Part shown: positions 16,067-22,761 of the stretch, piece after piece | How positions within the stretch are numbered: the stretch's first letter is position 1 | Layout of the letters: every line of letters begins with the position of its first letter | Translations under genes and position numbers: made by a program | Assembly (NCBI GenBank): GCA_030066245.1 | Contig: JASJBY010000018.1 | Span: 1 to 23,407, forward strand | Length of the DNA stretch: 23,407 nt | Source of the DNA: Gammaproteobacteria bacterium | GTDB taxonomy: Bacteria > Pseudomonadota > Gammaproteobacteria > JAABTG01 | Reading direction: 5' to 3' | The notes under the pieces: generated by a model | The model's input: only the letters and a program-made list of their open reading frames with translations | Databases searched by the model: none | What the model was told of the DNA's origin: nothing

Positions 16067-16942
16067 ATGACTGTCGTCGCGTATCTCCAGGACAACACCG
16101 CAGCGCTGCTCATTGCCACGGCCCTGTTGGGCCTCATCATGGGCAGCTTTCTGAACGTGGTGATCTACCGCCTGCCGCTCATGATGGAACAGGAGTGGCG
16201 CTCACAATGCGTGGAGCTTCTGGGCTCGGTCGGGGAGACGCCGGCCTCGGCGGACCGCTTCAACCTGCTCGTGCCCCGCTCCCGGTGTCCCCACTGCGGT
16301 CATCACATCAGCGCGCTGGAGAACATCCCTATCCTGAGTTACCTGCTGTTACGGGGCAAGTGCTCCGCCTGCGGCAGTGCGATCTCGCCACGCTATCCGG
16401 CGATTGAGTTCTTGAGCGGCGTATTGTCGGTCATTGTTGCCTGGCAGTTCGGATTCGGCTGGGCGTTGGCTGGCGCCCTGCTTCTCACCTGGACCCTGAT
16501 CGCCCTGAGCTTCATCGATTTCGACAAGCAGTTGCTGCCCGACTCCATCACGCTGCCGGTGCTCTGGTTGGGGATCGGACTCAGCCTCTTCGGCTACTTC
16601 ACCGACACTGCCTCCAGCGTGATCGGAGCCATGGCCGGCTACCTGGTCCTGTGGGCCGTGTATCACCTGTTCCGGCTGTTAACCGGGAAGGAAGGCATGG
16701 GACATGGAGATTTCAAGCTGCTCGCGCTCCTCGGGGCATGGATGGGCTGGAAGATGCTGCCGCTCATCGTGCTTCTCTCCTCTGCGGTGGGCGCAATCAT
16801 CGGCGTTGCCCTGATTCTGCTGCGAGGACAGGACAAGAACGTACCCATCCCATTCGGCCCGTACCTCGCAATCGCCGGGTGGCTGGGCCTGCTCTGGGGC
16901 GAGGAACTGGTCAACGTCTACCTGAGCTGGATCGGCGTCTAG
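16067..16942 (+). CDS. pilD: Prepilin peptidase / N-methyltransferase PilD
   Basis: The 291-residue polytopic aspartic protease cleaves the leader from PilA and methylates the new N-terminus. The N-terminal GSFLNVVIYRLP motif and a cytoplasmic loop with two zinc-binding CxxC pairs (C74/C77 and C99/C102) give the bifunctional form. The catalytic aspartates are in SFIDFDKQLLPD (D151 is the likely one) and GHGDFK (D215). About seven or eight membrane helices follow the usual order. The start lies just after an upstream TGA as CTGAATG; no clear ribosome site is visible. Its TAG stop codon lies inside the CTAG target at the left end of the MITE-like element, so the insertion has left the protein intact. 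Confidence 0.96.
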   Translation: MTVVAYLQDNTAALLIATALLGLIMGSFLNVVIYRLPLMMEQEWRSQCVELLGSVGETPASADRFNLLVPRSRCPHCGHHISALENIPILSYLLLRGKCSACGSAISPRYPAIEFLSGVLSVIVAWQFGFGWALAGALLLTWTLIALSFIDFDKQLLPDSITLPVLWLGIGLSLFGYFTDTASSVIGAMAGYLVLWAVYHLFRLLTGKEGMGHGDFKLLALLGAWMGWKMLPLIVLLSSAVGAIIGVALILLRGQDKNVPIPFGPYLAIAGWLGLLWGEELVNVYLSWIGV

Positions 16943-17130
16943 CCCGGATTTCTCACCAGGCGGACCCCGGAGCACAGATCATGTCGGCAAACTCAACACA
17001 TTGGCTTCACCGAGCCGGTCTTCCTTGTGAACAACTTGTCCTATTCGGTTCTTGGCCCACTCTGGCTTTGCAGATTGGCCAGAGCGACCCAAGATTCCTT
17101 TTCACGGCGCACTGAGAGATCCGGGCTAGA
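16938..17130. mobile_element. 193-bp MITE-like element between pilD and coaE
   Basis: The terminal arms TCTAGCCCGGATTTCTCA (16938-16955) and TGAGAGATCCGGGCTAGA (17113-17130) are inverse complements with one mismatch in 18. Inside each outer T/A is CTAG, consistent with a 4-bp target duplication; the left copy includes the pilD TAG stop. The interior carries only a 44-codon ORF (16981-17115) with no recognised domain and no transposase, so the element is non-autonomous or a relic. The parent family was not identified from sequence. An alternative is a long stem-loop transcript end, but the CTAG flanks and the 157-bp interior favour a transposed element. Confidence 0.65.
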
Positions 17131-17284
17131 ACTGCCTTTTTCGGGGTGTCGCCTCCGATTTCCGTGTTCGGCAACGGTGGTCCTTCCTGGGTATCATGGC
17201 CTCCATGGTCACCCCGCTCCCACAGCCTGACCCCGGAACCGAGGGAGGCATTGACCTCGGTCGACTCTATGGGTCGGAACCCAG

Positions 17285-17911
17285 GTGAGCCCCCGACTTC
17301 GTATAGGCCTCACGGGGGGGATCGGCAGCGGCAAGAGCACCGTGGAGGGCCTGTTCGCCCGGCTCGGGGTCCCGGTGCTGGACGCAGACCGCATCGCCCG
17401 GGAAGTAGTGGAACCCGGACAACCCGCCCTCGGCGAACTCGTGGCGTTGCTCGGAGCGGATATCCTGACCACGGAACGCCGGCTCGACCGGGCACGGGTG
17501 CGGGAGCGGGTGTTCAAGGATGCGCGCCTGAGGCGTAGAGTGGAAGGTATAGTGCACCCGCGGGTCCGCCTGCTCATGGAAACCCGCGCGGAGCGACTGC
17601 AGGCACCCTATTGCGTGCTCGCCATCCCGTTGCTGCTGGAGGCGGGCCAGCGGACGCTGGTAGACCGTGTGCTGGTGGTTGACATGCCCCGTGAGCTGCA
17701 GATCGAACGCACTGGCGTCAGGGATCGGGCCAGTCCTGAAGCCGTGGCGCGCATAGTCGACGCGCAGCTGAGCCGCGAGGAGCGACTCGCTGCGGCCGAC
17801 GATGTTATCCACAACGACGGCGACCTGGAGAATCTGGCGAGGCAGGTCGAGCACCTGCATCGTTTTTACGGGCGCCTGGCGGCCGGCAATTTGCCAGGCG
17901 CGGACGAGTGA
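17285..17911 (+). CDS. coaE: Dephospho-CoA kinase
   Basis: The 208-residue kinase phosphorylates the ribose 3'-OH of dephospho-CoA, the final step of coenzyme A synthesis. It has the P-loop GLTGGIGSGKS, the DAD motif (LDADRIAREVV) and the HP.VR segment of the lid (IVHPRVRLLMETR). It also has the PLLLEAG motif and the ARI..Q...EER region. The start is GTG at 17285, directly ahead of the P-loop strand. No good ribosome site precedes it; instead a 30-codon open frame (17196-17288) ends across the GTG as GTGA. The pilD-coaE-zapD-yacG order is common in gammaproteobacteria, here interrupted by the MITE-like element. Confidence 0.94.
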   Translation: MSPRLRIGLTGGIGSGKSTVEGLFARLGVPVLDADRIAREVVEPGQPALGELVALLGADILTTERRLDRARVRERVFKDARLRRRVEGIVHPRVRLLMETRAERLQAPYCVLAIPLLLEAGQRTLVDRVLVVDMPRELQIERTGVRDRASPEAVARIVDAQLSREERLAAADDVIHNDGDLENLARQVEHLHRFYGRLAAGNLPGADE

Positions 17912-17966
17912 GGGAAAATCGCGGACTCGACGTGGCCGCCACCAGCACCGTTTCACAAGCCTTCCA

Positions 17967-18740
17967 GTGCAAGCAGACAGCATCGTTTACGAGCAGCCCC
18001 TGAATGAGCGAGTGCGCGCGCTGCTGCGGCTGGAGTACTTGTTCGAGCGAGCGGCCTTCCGCATGTCCGGGGCTTCGATCTGGGACAGTCGGGCGAGTGT
18101 CGAGGCGATTATCGACATCATGAATATCATGTCTCGAACCGACCTGAAGACCGAGATCATCAAGGAGCTCGAACGCGATGCCGCCACGCTGGAAGCGCTC
18201 GGAGCAAAGCGAGGCGTGGACCATGAAAGACTCAACGAGCTGCTCGAGCGCATCCGCGGCCTGCTCAACGACCTGCGCAGAGGCGACAGCATGCCTGGCC
18301 AGGACATTCGCCAGAATGAACTGCTGTCCTACGTGCGCCAGCGCAGCAGCATACCGGCCGGCACCTGCAGCTTCGATATTCCGGCGTACCAGCACTGGCT
18401 GGAGAGACCGGCGGAGAGCCGGATCAGCGACATCCAAGCCTGGCTGGCGGAGTTCGAGCCGGTGCGGGACGCCGTCACCCTGTGCCTGCAGCTGATCCGC
18501 GGGAGCGCGAACGCGAGCCGTGAAGTGGCGGCGGCAGGCTTCTTCCAGCGCAACCTGGATTCCTCGGCGCCCTGCCAGCTGGTGCGGGTGGTGGTGCCTG
18601 CCGACGTCTCGTGGTTTCCGGAGATCAGCGGCGGAAGACATCGATTTTCGATCCGTTTCGTTGAGCAGCTGGACACCGCCTCCCGCCCGACCCAAAGCAA
18701 CGAAGAGATAACCTTCGACCTACAATGCTGCGCCATCTAG
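17967..18740 (+). CDS. zapD: Cell division protein ZapD (YacF)
   Basis: The 257-residue protein follows E. coli ZapD: YEQPLNERVRALLRLEYLF at the start, then TEIIKELERDAATLEAL, LLSYVRQRSSIPAGTCSFDIP and QHWLERP, with FEISGGRHRFSIRF-like sequence near the C-terminus. ZapD cross-links FtsZ filaments at the division ring. The frame is open much further upstream (to 17802, inside coaE), but the family start places initiation at the GTG at 17967, 55 bp after coaE. The ribosome site is weak. The end overlaps yacG by 16 bp, suggesting coupled translation. Some authors name it yacF. Confidence 0.93.
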   Translation: MQADSIVYEQPLNERVRALLRLEYLFERAAFRMSGASIWDSRASVEAIIDIMNIMSRTDLKTEIIKELERDAATLEALGAKRGVDHERLNELLERIRGLLNDLRRGDSMPGQDIRQNELLSYVRQRSSIPAGTCSFDIPAYQHWLERPAESRISDIQAWLAEFEPVRDAVTLCLQLIRGSANASREVAAAGFFQRNLDSSAPCQLVRVVVPADVSWFPEISGGRHRFSIRFVEQLDTASRPTQSNEEITFDLQCCAI

Positions 18741-18955
18741 CACAGACGGTGGATTGCCCCACCTGCGGCAGGCCGGTGGAATGGACCACGGAGCAACGGT
18801 GGCGACCCTTCTGCAGCGAGCGTTGCCGGATCATCGACCTGGGTGCCTGGGTTGATGGCAGTCATCGCATCCCATCCGCCGATGAGACCGGCGATGGAAG
18901 CTCGGACAGCCGGCTCCCACCGGGTGAGCCGCCCGCTGCCTCGAGAAGCGGATGA
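18725..18955 (+). CDS. yacG: DNA gyrase inhibitor YacG (zinc-binding)
   Basis: The 76-residue protein has the zinc-binding C-x2-C and C-x3-C pairs (C11, C14, C30 and C34), spaced as in YacG (CPTCGRPVEW...WRPFCSERCRIIDLGAW). YacG binds GyrB and inhibits gyrase. The low-complexity tail after about residue 50 is typical. The ATG at 18725 lies inside the end of zapD, and its stop overlaps the next start as ATGA, so zapD, yacG and the following gene appear translationally linked. Confidence 0.94.
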   Translation: MLRHLAQTVDCPTCGRPVEWTTEQRWRPFCSERCRIIDLGAWVDGSHRIPSADETGDGSSDSRLPPGEPPAASRSG

Positions 18956-19533
18956 TGCTTGAAGCCAATAACGGCAGGGGAGAGACCGGGAAGGTTGCGG
19001 AGGGAATGGTCAAGCACCGCTGGCGCCGCGCATGGCTGCTAGGCGGTCTCCTGCTTGGCATCCAGCCATGCTCTCTGTTTGCAGACTGGCGAGTGCTTGC
19101 CGAGGCGGACCAGAGCGGCGCACTGACGCGACGGCTGGCCACCGTCGACAGCGACAAGGGTGAACGGCTCGCCATATTCAAGGACGCCGAGCAGCGCGTG
19201 TACGGGACCTTCAGGCTGCGGGAAGGCTTACAGGTATTGGTAGCGGGTCAGTGCCCTACGTTTCGCGTCGACAAACGACGCCCCTTGGCCCTCTCTGGCG
19301 CCGATCAGCAGAACTGCGTGGGTACTGCCGGGGAGGTGACGTTCCATCTGGGCACGGTGAAGGAGGGCCGCATCGCATCCCCGGTGCTGCTCCAGCTTAT
19401 GAACGGTAATACCGCAAGCTTTCGCTACCGCCTCGAACACGTGGGTTATGCCGAAGCAGCATTTGACCTGCAGCGCTCCAAACAGGCGTTGGCCGAGGTC
19501 ATCGGGCCGGACGTGGAGGTGGAATGGCGGTAG
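18952..19533 (+). CDS. Secreted protein of unknown function
   Basis: This 193-residue product is not recognised. A Sec signal peptide is clear: positively charged KHRWRR, hydrophobic AWLLGGLLLG and a likely cleavage after LFA, before DWRVLAEADQ. The mature part is about 150 residues with two cysteines (GQCPTF and QNCVG) that could form a disulfide, and no repeats or membrane helices. Two starts are possible. ATG 18952 overlaps the yacG stop as ATGA. ATG 19006 gives a more compact signal peptide, but the GGAGGG sits only one base before it. It ends the coaE-zapD-yacG run and may be co-expressed. The frame uses codons like its neighbours, so it looks like a real gene. Function unknown. Confidence 0.75.
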   Translation: MMLEANNGRGETGKVAEGMVKHRWRRAWLLGGLLLGIQPCSLFADWRVLAEADQSGALTRRLATVDSDKGERLAIFKDAEQRVYGTFRLREGLQVLVAGQCPTFRVDKRRPLALSGADQQNCVGTAGEVTFHLGTVKEGRIASPVLLQLMNGNTASFRYRLEHVGYAEAAFDLQRSKQALAEVIGPDVEVEWR

Positions 19534-19554
19534 CCTGGCGCGGCATGACGGGGC

Positions 19555-19727
19555 ATAAAGAAAGAGGCGGCCTTTCGGCCGCCTCGGTCCCTTCGGGCTA
19601 TGTCCTCGCCCGCGCCATATCCTTTGACGCTACACTCCTTTACCGCTCCTTCCCGCACTTCCTTTACTTCCCTGTGGTGCAGTCATCCCGACTTGCTTGT
19701 CCACTTCACTGCCGTCCCTTGCAGATG
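19555..19727 (-). ncRNA. Candidate CsrB/RsmY/RsmZ-type regulatory RNA (CsrA/RsmA-titrating)
   Basis: About 170 nt on the minus strand carry 11 GGA triplets between 19586 and 19727, while the opposite strand has none there. Four predicted short hairpins place GGA in the loop: CTGC-AAGGGACG-GCAG (19709-19724), AGTC-GGGAT-GACT (19681-19693), GCGTC-AAAGGATAT-GGCGC (19612-19630, close to the CsrA consensus) and GGGC-GAGGACATA-GCCC (19595-19611). A 9-bp GC stem with a GAAA loop and TTTCTTT (19557-19585) ends the unit, and a promoter-like -35/-10 precedes it. This is the established architecture of CsrB/RsmZ RNAs that sequester CsrA. The ends are inferred. Which sibling of the family it is cannot be said. 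Confidence 0.75.
19557..19585 (-). terminator. Rho-independent terminator of the GGA-rich RNA
   Basis: A perfect 9-bp stem GAGGCGGCC/GGCCGCCTC with a GAAA tetraloop on the minus strand is followed by TTTCTTT. On the plus strand there is no T-tract, so the orientation supports a minus-strand transcript. The stem could also help end the plus-strand gene 31 bp upstream. Confidence 0.85.
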
Positions 19728-19733
19728 TAAGTA

Positions 19734-19761
19734 ATAATAATATCGGCAGCAACCAAGACAA
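19734..19761 (-). promoter_or_regulatory. Putative sigma-70 promoter of the GGA-rich RNA
   Basis: On the minus strand TTGTCT (19756-19761) is followed after 16 bp by TATTAT (19734-19739) within an AT-rich run. Initiation would fall near 19727, just before the first GGA hairpin. The run allows alternative -10 registers 3 bp away. Confidence 0.5.
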
Positions 19762-19831
19762 CTGTTGCAACCCTGTCCATTGGCGCGCCCGCACAAGCCG
19801 AAGGAGATATTTTTTTATTGGAAACAGAAGC

Positions 19832-19852
19832 TTACCGAGACGCACTCCGTAA
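19832..19852. promoter_or_regulatory. Dyad-symmetric site upstream of the GGA-rich RNA
   Basis: TTACCGAG and CTCCGTAA, separated by ACGCA, form an 8+8 dyad with one mismatch, centred about 115 bp before the predicted RNA start. That is a usual distance for an activator. It does not match the GacA consensus TGTAAG-N6-CTTACA. It could be an operator for the RNA or for the downstream plus-strand gene. The remaining 195 bp to that gene hold no clear signal. Confidence 0.3.
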
Positions 19853-20047
19853 TCGGGCGCGGAAGCCTTGCGCAAAGAGTCAAAGATTCCCTACAAAAAA
19901 TCGGACTTTCGCCTACCCGTCCTCCGGCTCTTCCAGTCGGGCCCGGCGGCACGCTGCAAAGCCATTCGTTGATCTTACCCGGGATCGCCCCTATGTGTCC
20001 CTGCGAGCTTAGAACGATGCCCTGCAGTTTGCTCCTTGGAAACAGTC

Positions 20048-20914
20048 ATGAATGACACACCCGACGTCTTCGTAGTCAACGCCGAGAACTTCGCCGAAGT
20101 GGTGATCGAAACCTCTTATCGCATGCCTGTGCTGGTGGATTTCTGGGCCGACTGGTGTGCCCCCTGTCGAGCACTGATGCCCATGCTGGCCAACTTGGCC
20201 AACGAGTTTCGCGGTAGCCTGAGAGTGGCGAAAGTCGACACGGAAGAACAGCGCGAGATCGCCGCTGAATATCAAATCCGCAGCCTACCCACGGTGAAGC
20301 TGTTTCGCAACGGGGTGGTGATGGATGAGTTCATGGGAGCGCTGCCTGAGGGTGCGATCCGCGAGTTCGTCGACCCCTACGTGGAACGTGCGTCGGACAA
20401 GCTTGCCGCCGAGGCCATGACAAAGCATCGCAGCGGTGACAGTGCGGAAGCGGTCGCCCTGTTGAACAAGGGCTTGGACGATGACCCGAGCAACTATCGG
20501 CTGCACCGCCAGCTGCTGGAGGTGCTCATGAGCACCCGGCGCTTTCGAGAAGCCGAAGAGGTCATACAGGCGCTTCCGGCTAACCAGCAGACCAGTGCGG
20601 ATATCCTGCGCATCAGCAGCCGGCTGCGCTTCGGCATGATCGCCGAAGGCGCGCCGCCGGCACTTGAGCTTGAGCGGACGGTTGAAGCCGATCCGTCCAA
20701 CACCGAGGCCCGTTACCAATTGAGCGCCGTCCACGTGCTCGCGGGTAACTTCGAGGCGGCCTTGGAGCAGCTTCTGCAGATTACGCGACGCGACCGAGCG
20801 TTTCGGGACGATGCCGGCCGCAAGGGCATGATCGACGTGTTCGAACTACTGGAAGACGACCAGAGCGCGCTGGTCTCGCGCTACCGCGGCCTAATGTCCT
20901 CGGCGCTTCACTGA
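20048..20914 (+). CDS. cnoX: Thioredoxin-TPR co-chaperone (CnoX/YbbN family)
   Basis: The 288-residue cytoplasmic protein has an N-terminal thioredoxin domain (about 8-115, FWADWCAPCRALMP with C37 and C40, and the cis-Pro loop SLPTVKLF) followed by a helical TPR-like domain. That is the CnoX/YbbN layout, which holds unfolded proteins and passes them to GroEL. The active site is a complete WCAPC, whereas E. coli CnoX has lost the redox cysteine pair, so this version may be a working oxidoreductase. The ATG at 20048 has GGAAA eight bases ahead. A TTG at 20036 would add only four residues. The gene is alone: upstream is the RNA region, and downstream amt converges. Confidence 0.9.
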   Translation: MNDTPDVFVVNAENFAEVVIETSYRMPVLVDFWADWCAPCRALMPMLANLANEFRGSLRVAKVDTEEQREIAAEYQIRSLPTVKLFRNGVVMDEFMGALPEGAIREFVDPYVERASDKLAAEAMTKHRSGDSAEAVALLNKGLDDDPSNYRLHRQLLEVLMSTRRFREAEEVIQALPANQQTSADILRISSRLRFGMIAEGAPPALELERTVEADPSNTEARYQLSAVHVLAGNFEAALEQLLQITRRDRAFRDDAGRKGMIDVFELLEDDQSALVSRYRGLMSSALH

Positions 20915-20979
20915 TGTACGCAACCGCCCGGGCGGCTATCGTCAGCCGTTACCGGGCAGGCGTAGGAGCCAAGGTCGCC

Positions 20980-22290
20980 TCAGATGATGTAGCCGCGCTC
21001 CTCGTGCATCACCAGGTCCAGTCCTTCGGTCTCTTCTTCCGAGTTAACCCTCAGGCCGAGAGTCGCGTCCAGCAGCTTCAGCAACACATAGCTCACTCCC
21101 CCGCTCCAGACAAGCGTGGCCAGCACGCCGACGAGCTGAACGCCAACCTGGCTGCCGATCGTTGCGCCCTCGGCGAGGCCCATGCCACCCAGGCTGCCCG
21201 CCGCGAATACACCCGTCAGCAGGGTACCGATGATTCCCCCCACGCCGTGCACGGGAAACACATCCAGTGAATCGTCGATGTAGAGCTTGCGCTTCATGGT
21301 CTGGGTCGCCCAGAAACAGACCAGGCCCGCCGTCACCCCTATGGCCAAAGCGCCCATCGGTCCCACAAAGCCCGAGGCGGGTGTGATCGTACCCAGCCCG
21401 GCCACCATTCCGGTCACGATGCCGAGGACACTGGGCTTTCCGAAACGCACCCATTCGGCAAACATCCACGTTGCGGCACCCGAGGCCGCGCCTAGATGAG
21501 TTACCAGCATGGCCATGCCGGCGGCACTGTCCGCCGCCAGAGCGCTACCCGCGTTGAAGCCGAACCAGCCGACCCATAGCATGGCTGCACCTGCCACTGT
21601 CATCGTGAGGTTGTGGGGTGGCATCGGGGTTTCGGGAAAGCCCCTGCGGCGTCCCAGCACCAGCGCAGCGACCAGGGCAGCCACGCCAGCATTGATGTGC
21701 ACCACCGTGCCACCCGCGAAATCCATCAGACCCATGTCGCTGAGCCAGCCACCACCCCAAACCCAGTGACACACGGGCAGATACACCAACAGCAGCCAGA
21801 GCCCGCTGAACCAGAGCATAGCCGAGAACCTGAGGCGCTCTGCAAAAGCACCGACAATGAGTGCCGGCGTAATGATGGCAAACGTCATCTGAAACATCAC
21901 GAACACGGTCTCCGGGATGTCGCCGCTGACGCTTTCCAGCTCGACCTCCGCCAGGAACAGGTTGCTGAAGCCGCCCAGCCACCGTTGCCAGGCACCCCCG
22001 TCCGCGAAGGCCAGGCTGTAGCCGAACACCAGCCACAGGATCGAGACCAGGCAGGTAATGGCAAAGCACTGCATCAGGACCGACAGCACGTTCTTGCTGC
22101 GCACCAGGCCGCCGTAGAACATGGCGAGACCGGGTATGGTCATGAACAGGACAAGAGCCGTCGACGTGAGAATCCAGGCGGTGTTGGCGCCGTTCAAGCT
22201 CCCTTCGTTCCCCAAGGCAAGGGTCGGAAACAGACCCAGACTCAGGCCCCCCGCGTAGTGAAGCGCTCTCTCGAGGCGATACTTAGCCAC
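20980..22290 (-). CDS. amt: Ammonium transporter (Amt/AmtB)
   Basis: The 436-residue channel has an N-terminal signal-like helix and eleven membrane segments. It shows FYGGLVRSKNVLS, the LMDFAGGTVVHINAG motif with the first pore histidine (H198), and FPVHGVGGIIGTLLTG with the second (H348). A charged C-terminal tail (LRVNSEEETEGLDLVMHEERGYII) contacts PII proteins in this family. It conducts ammonium/ammonia under nitrogen limitation. The start is GTG at 22290, with AGGAG seven bases ahead. There is no glnK beside it, unlike the usual glnK-amtB pair; glnB lies about 14 kb away. Regulation by NtrC/sigma-54 is indicated by sites upstream. Length is slightly more than AmtB because of the leader helix. 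Confidence 0.94.
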   Translation of the reverse strand: MAKYRLERALHYAGGLSLGLFPTLALGNEGSLNGANTAWILTSTALVLFMTIPGLAMFYGGLVRSKNVLSVLMQCFAITCLVSILWLVFGYSLAFADGGAWQRWLGGFSNLFLAEVELESVSGDIPETVFVMFQMTFAIITPALIVGAFAERLRFSAMLWFSGLWLLLVYLPVCHWVWGGGWLSDMGLMDFAGGTVVHINAGVAALVAALVLGRRRGFPETPMPPHNLTMTVAGAAMLWVGWFGFNAGSALAADSAAGMAMLVTHLGAASGAATWMFAEWVRFGKPSVLGIVTGMVAGLGTITPASGFVGPMGALAIGVTAGLVCFWATQTMKRKLYIDDSLDVFPVHGVGGIIGTLLTGVFAAGSLGGMGLAEGATIGSQVGVQLVGVLATLVWSGGVSYVLLKLLDATLGLRVNSEEETEGLDLVMHEERGYII

Positions 22291-22565
22291 AGACGTTCTC
22301 CTCTCGCTGTCTCATTCTCTAACCGGTTGTTGGCGACGTGACCGTGCTGGCGCTCCGGGTTGCTGAGCACCCGCCAAGCGTCGTTGGCCTGCGGCGGGCA
22401 GATCGCTATCGGCCGCCTGGGCACGCCCTACGAAATGCGCCGTTGCCCCTGAAGCTCAGTAGCCCCCCGTTTCCGCAAACGGAGCCCCCGCACCGCCGGC
22501 GTGCACGTTAAGCTGGCCACCGGCACCAATACGGCGCAGCGGCGACGAGCATGGGAACAAACCGA

Positions 22566-22581
22566 AGCACATGCCATGCCA
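22566..22581 (-). promoter_or_regulatory. Sigma-54 promoter for amt
   Basis: The minus strand reads TGGCAT-GGCAT-GTGCT, matching TGGCAC-N5-TTGCW at 5 of 6 and 4 of 5 positions, with GG and GC at the correct spacing. The start would be near 22555, giving a leader of about 265 nt to the amt GTG. That leader contains a CCGTTT-CCGC-AAACGG hairpin (22467-22482). A weaker sigma-54-like match at 22361-22376 would give a shorter leader. Confidence 0.6.
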
Positions 22582-22644
22582 GGCCCGGCGCGGCAAGCCA
22601 AACAGCGGCTTAACGAGTTGGTCGGTAAGTTGCAGCGGGACTCA

Positions 22645-22691
22645 TGCACCAGTTTGGTGTCTCGAGCTCGCCTGCGCACCATTGCAGGGCG
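22645..22691 (-). promoter_or_regulatory. Tandem NtrC-like enhancer sites for amt
   Basis: TGCACC-AGTTT-GGTGTC (22645-22661, plus strand) matches the NtrC dyad TGCACC-N5-GGTGCA at 10 of 12 positions. A second, weaker site, CGCACC-ATTGC-AGGGCG (22675-22691), lies 30 bp away centre to centre, about three helical turns. Their centres fall near -98 and -128 from the predicted start, like the enhancer sites of E. coli glnA. Confidence 0.6.
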
Positions 22692-22761
22692 CGCGCCCCG
22701 CCGGGCCTTGGAGTAACGGGCTCGCGGCCGGAGGCCCCGCTCTGCCGTCCCTGTTTACGGA

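Noticed and set aside
19630..19875. 81-codon minus-strand frame with a hydrophobic stretch
   Set aside because: It spans the predicted promoter and the 5' half of the GGA-rich RNA, has no ribosome site or known domain, and the RNA signals explain the region better.
21613..22341. 242-codon plus-strand frame
   Set aside because: Antisense to amt; His- and Gln-rich composition typical of a shadow frame.
22361..22376. Second sigma-54-like match nearer amt
   Set aside because: It matches only 4 of 6 and 3 of 5 and lies in the J-domain-like remnant; the site at 22566 fits better and has NtrC sites at the correct distance.
22501..22716. 71-codon plus-strand frame between amt and the kinase gene
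   Set aside because: It overlaps the amt promoter and NtrC-like sites and shows no motif or ribosome site.
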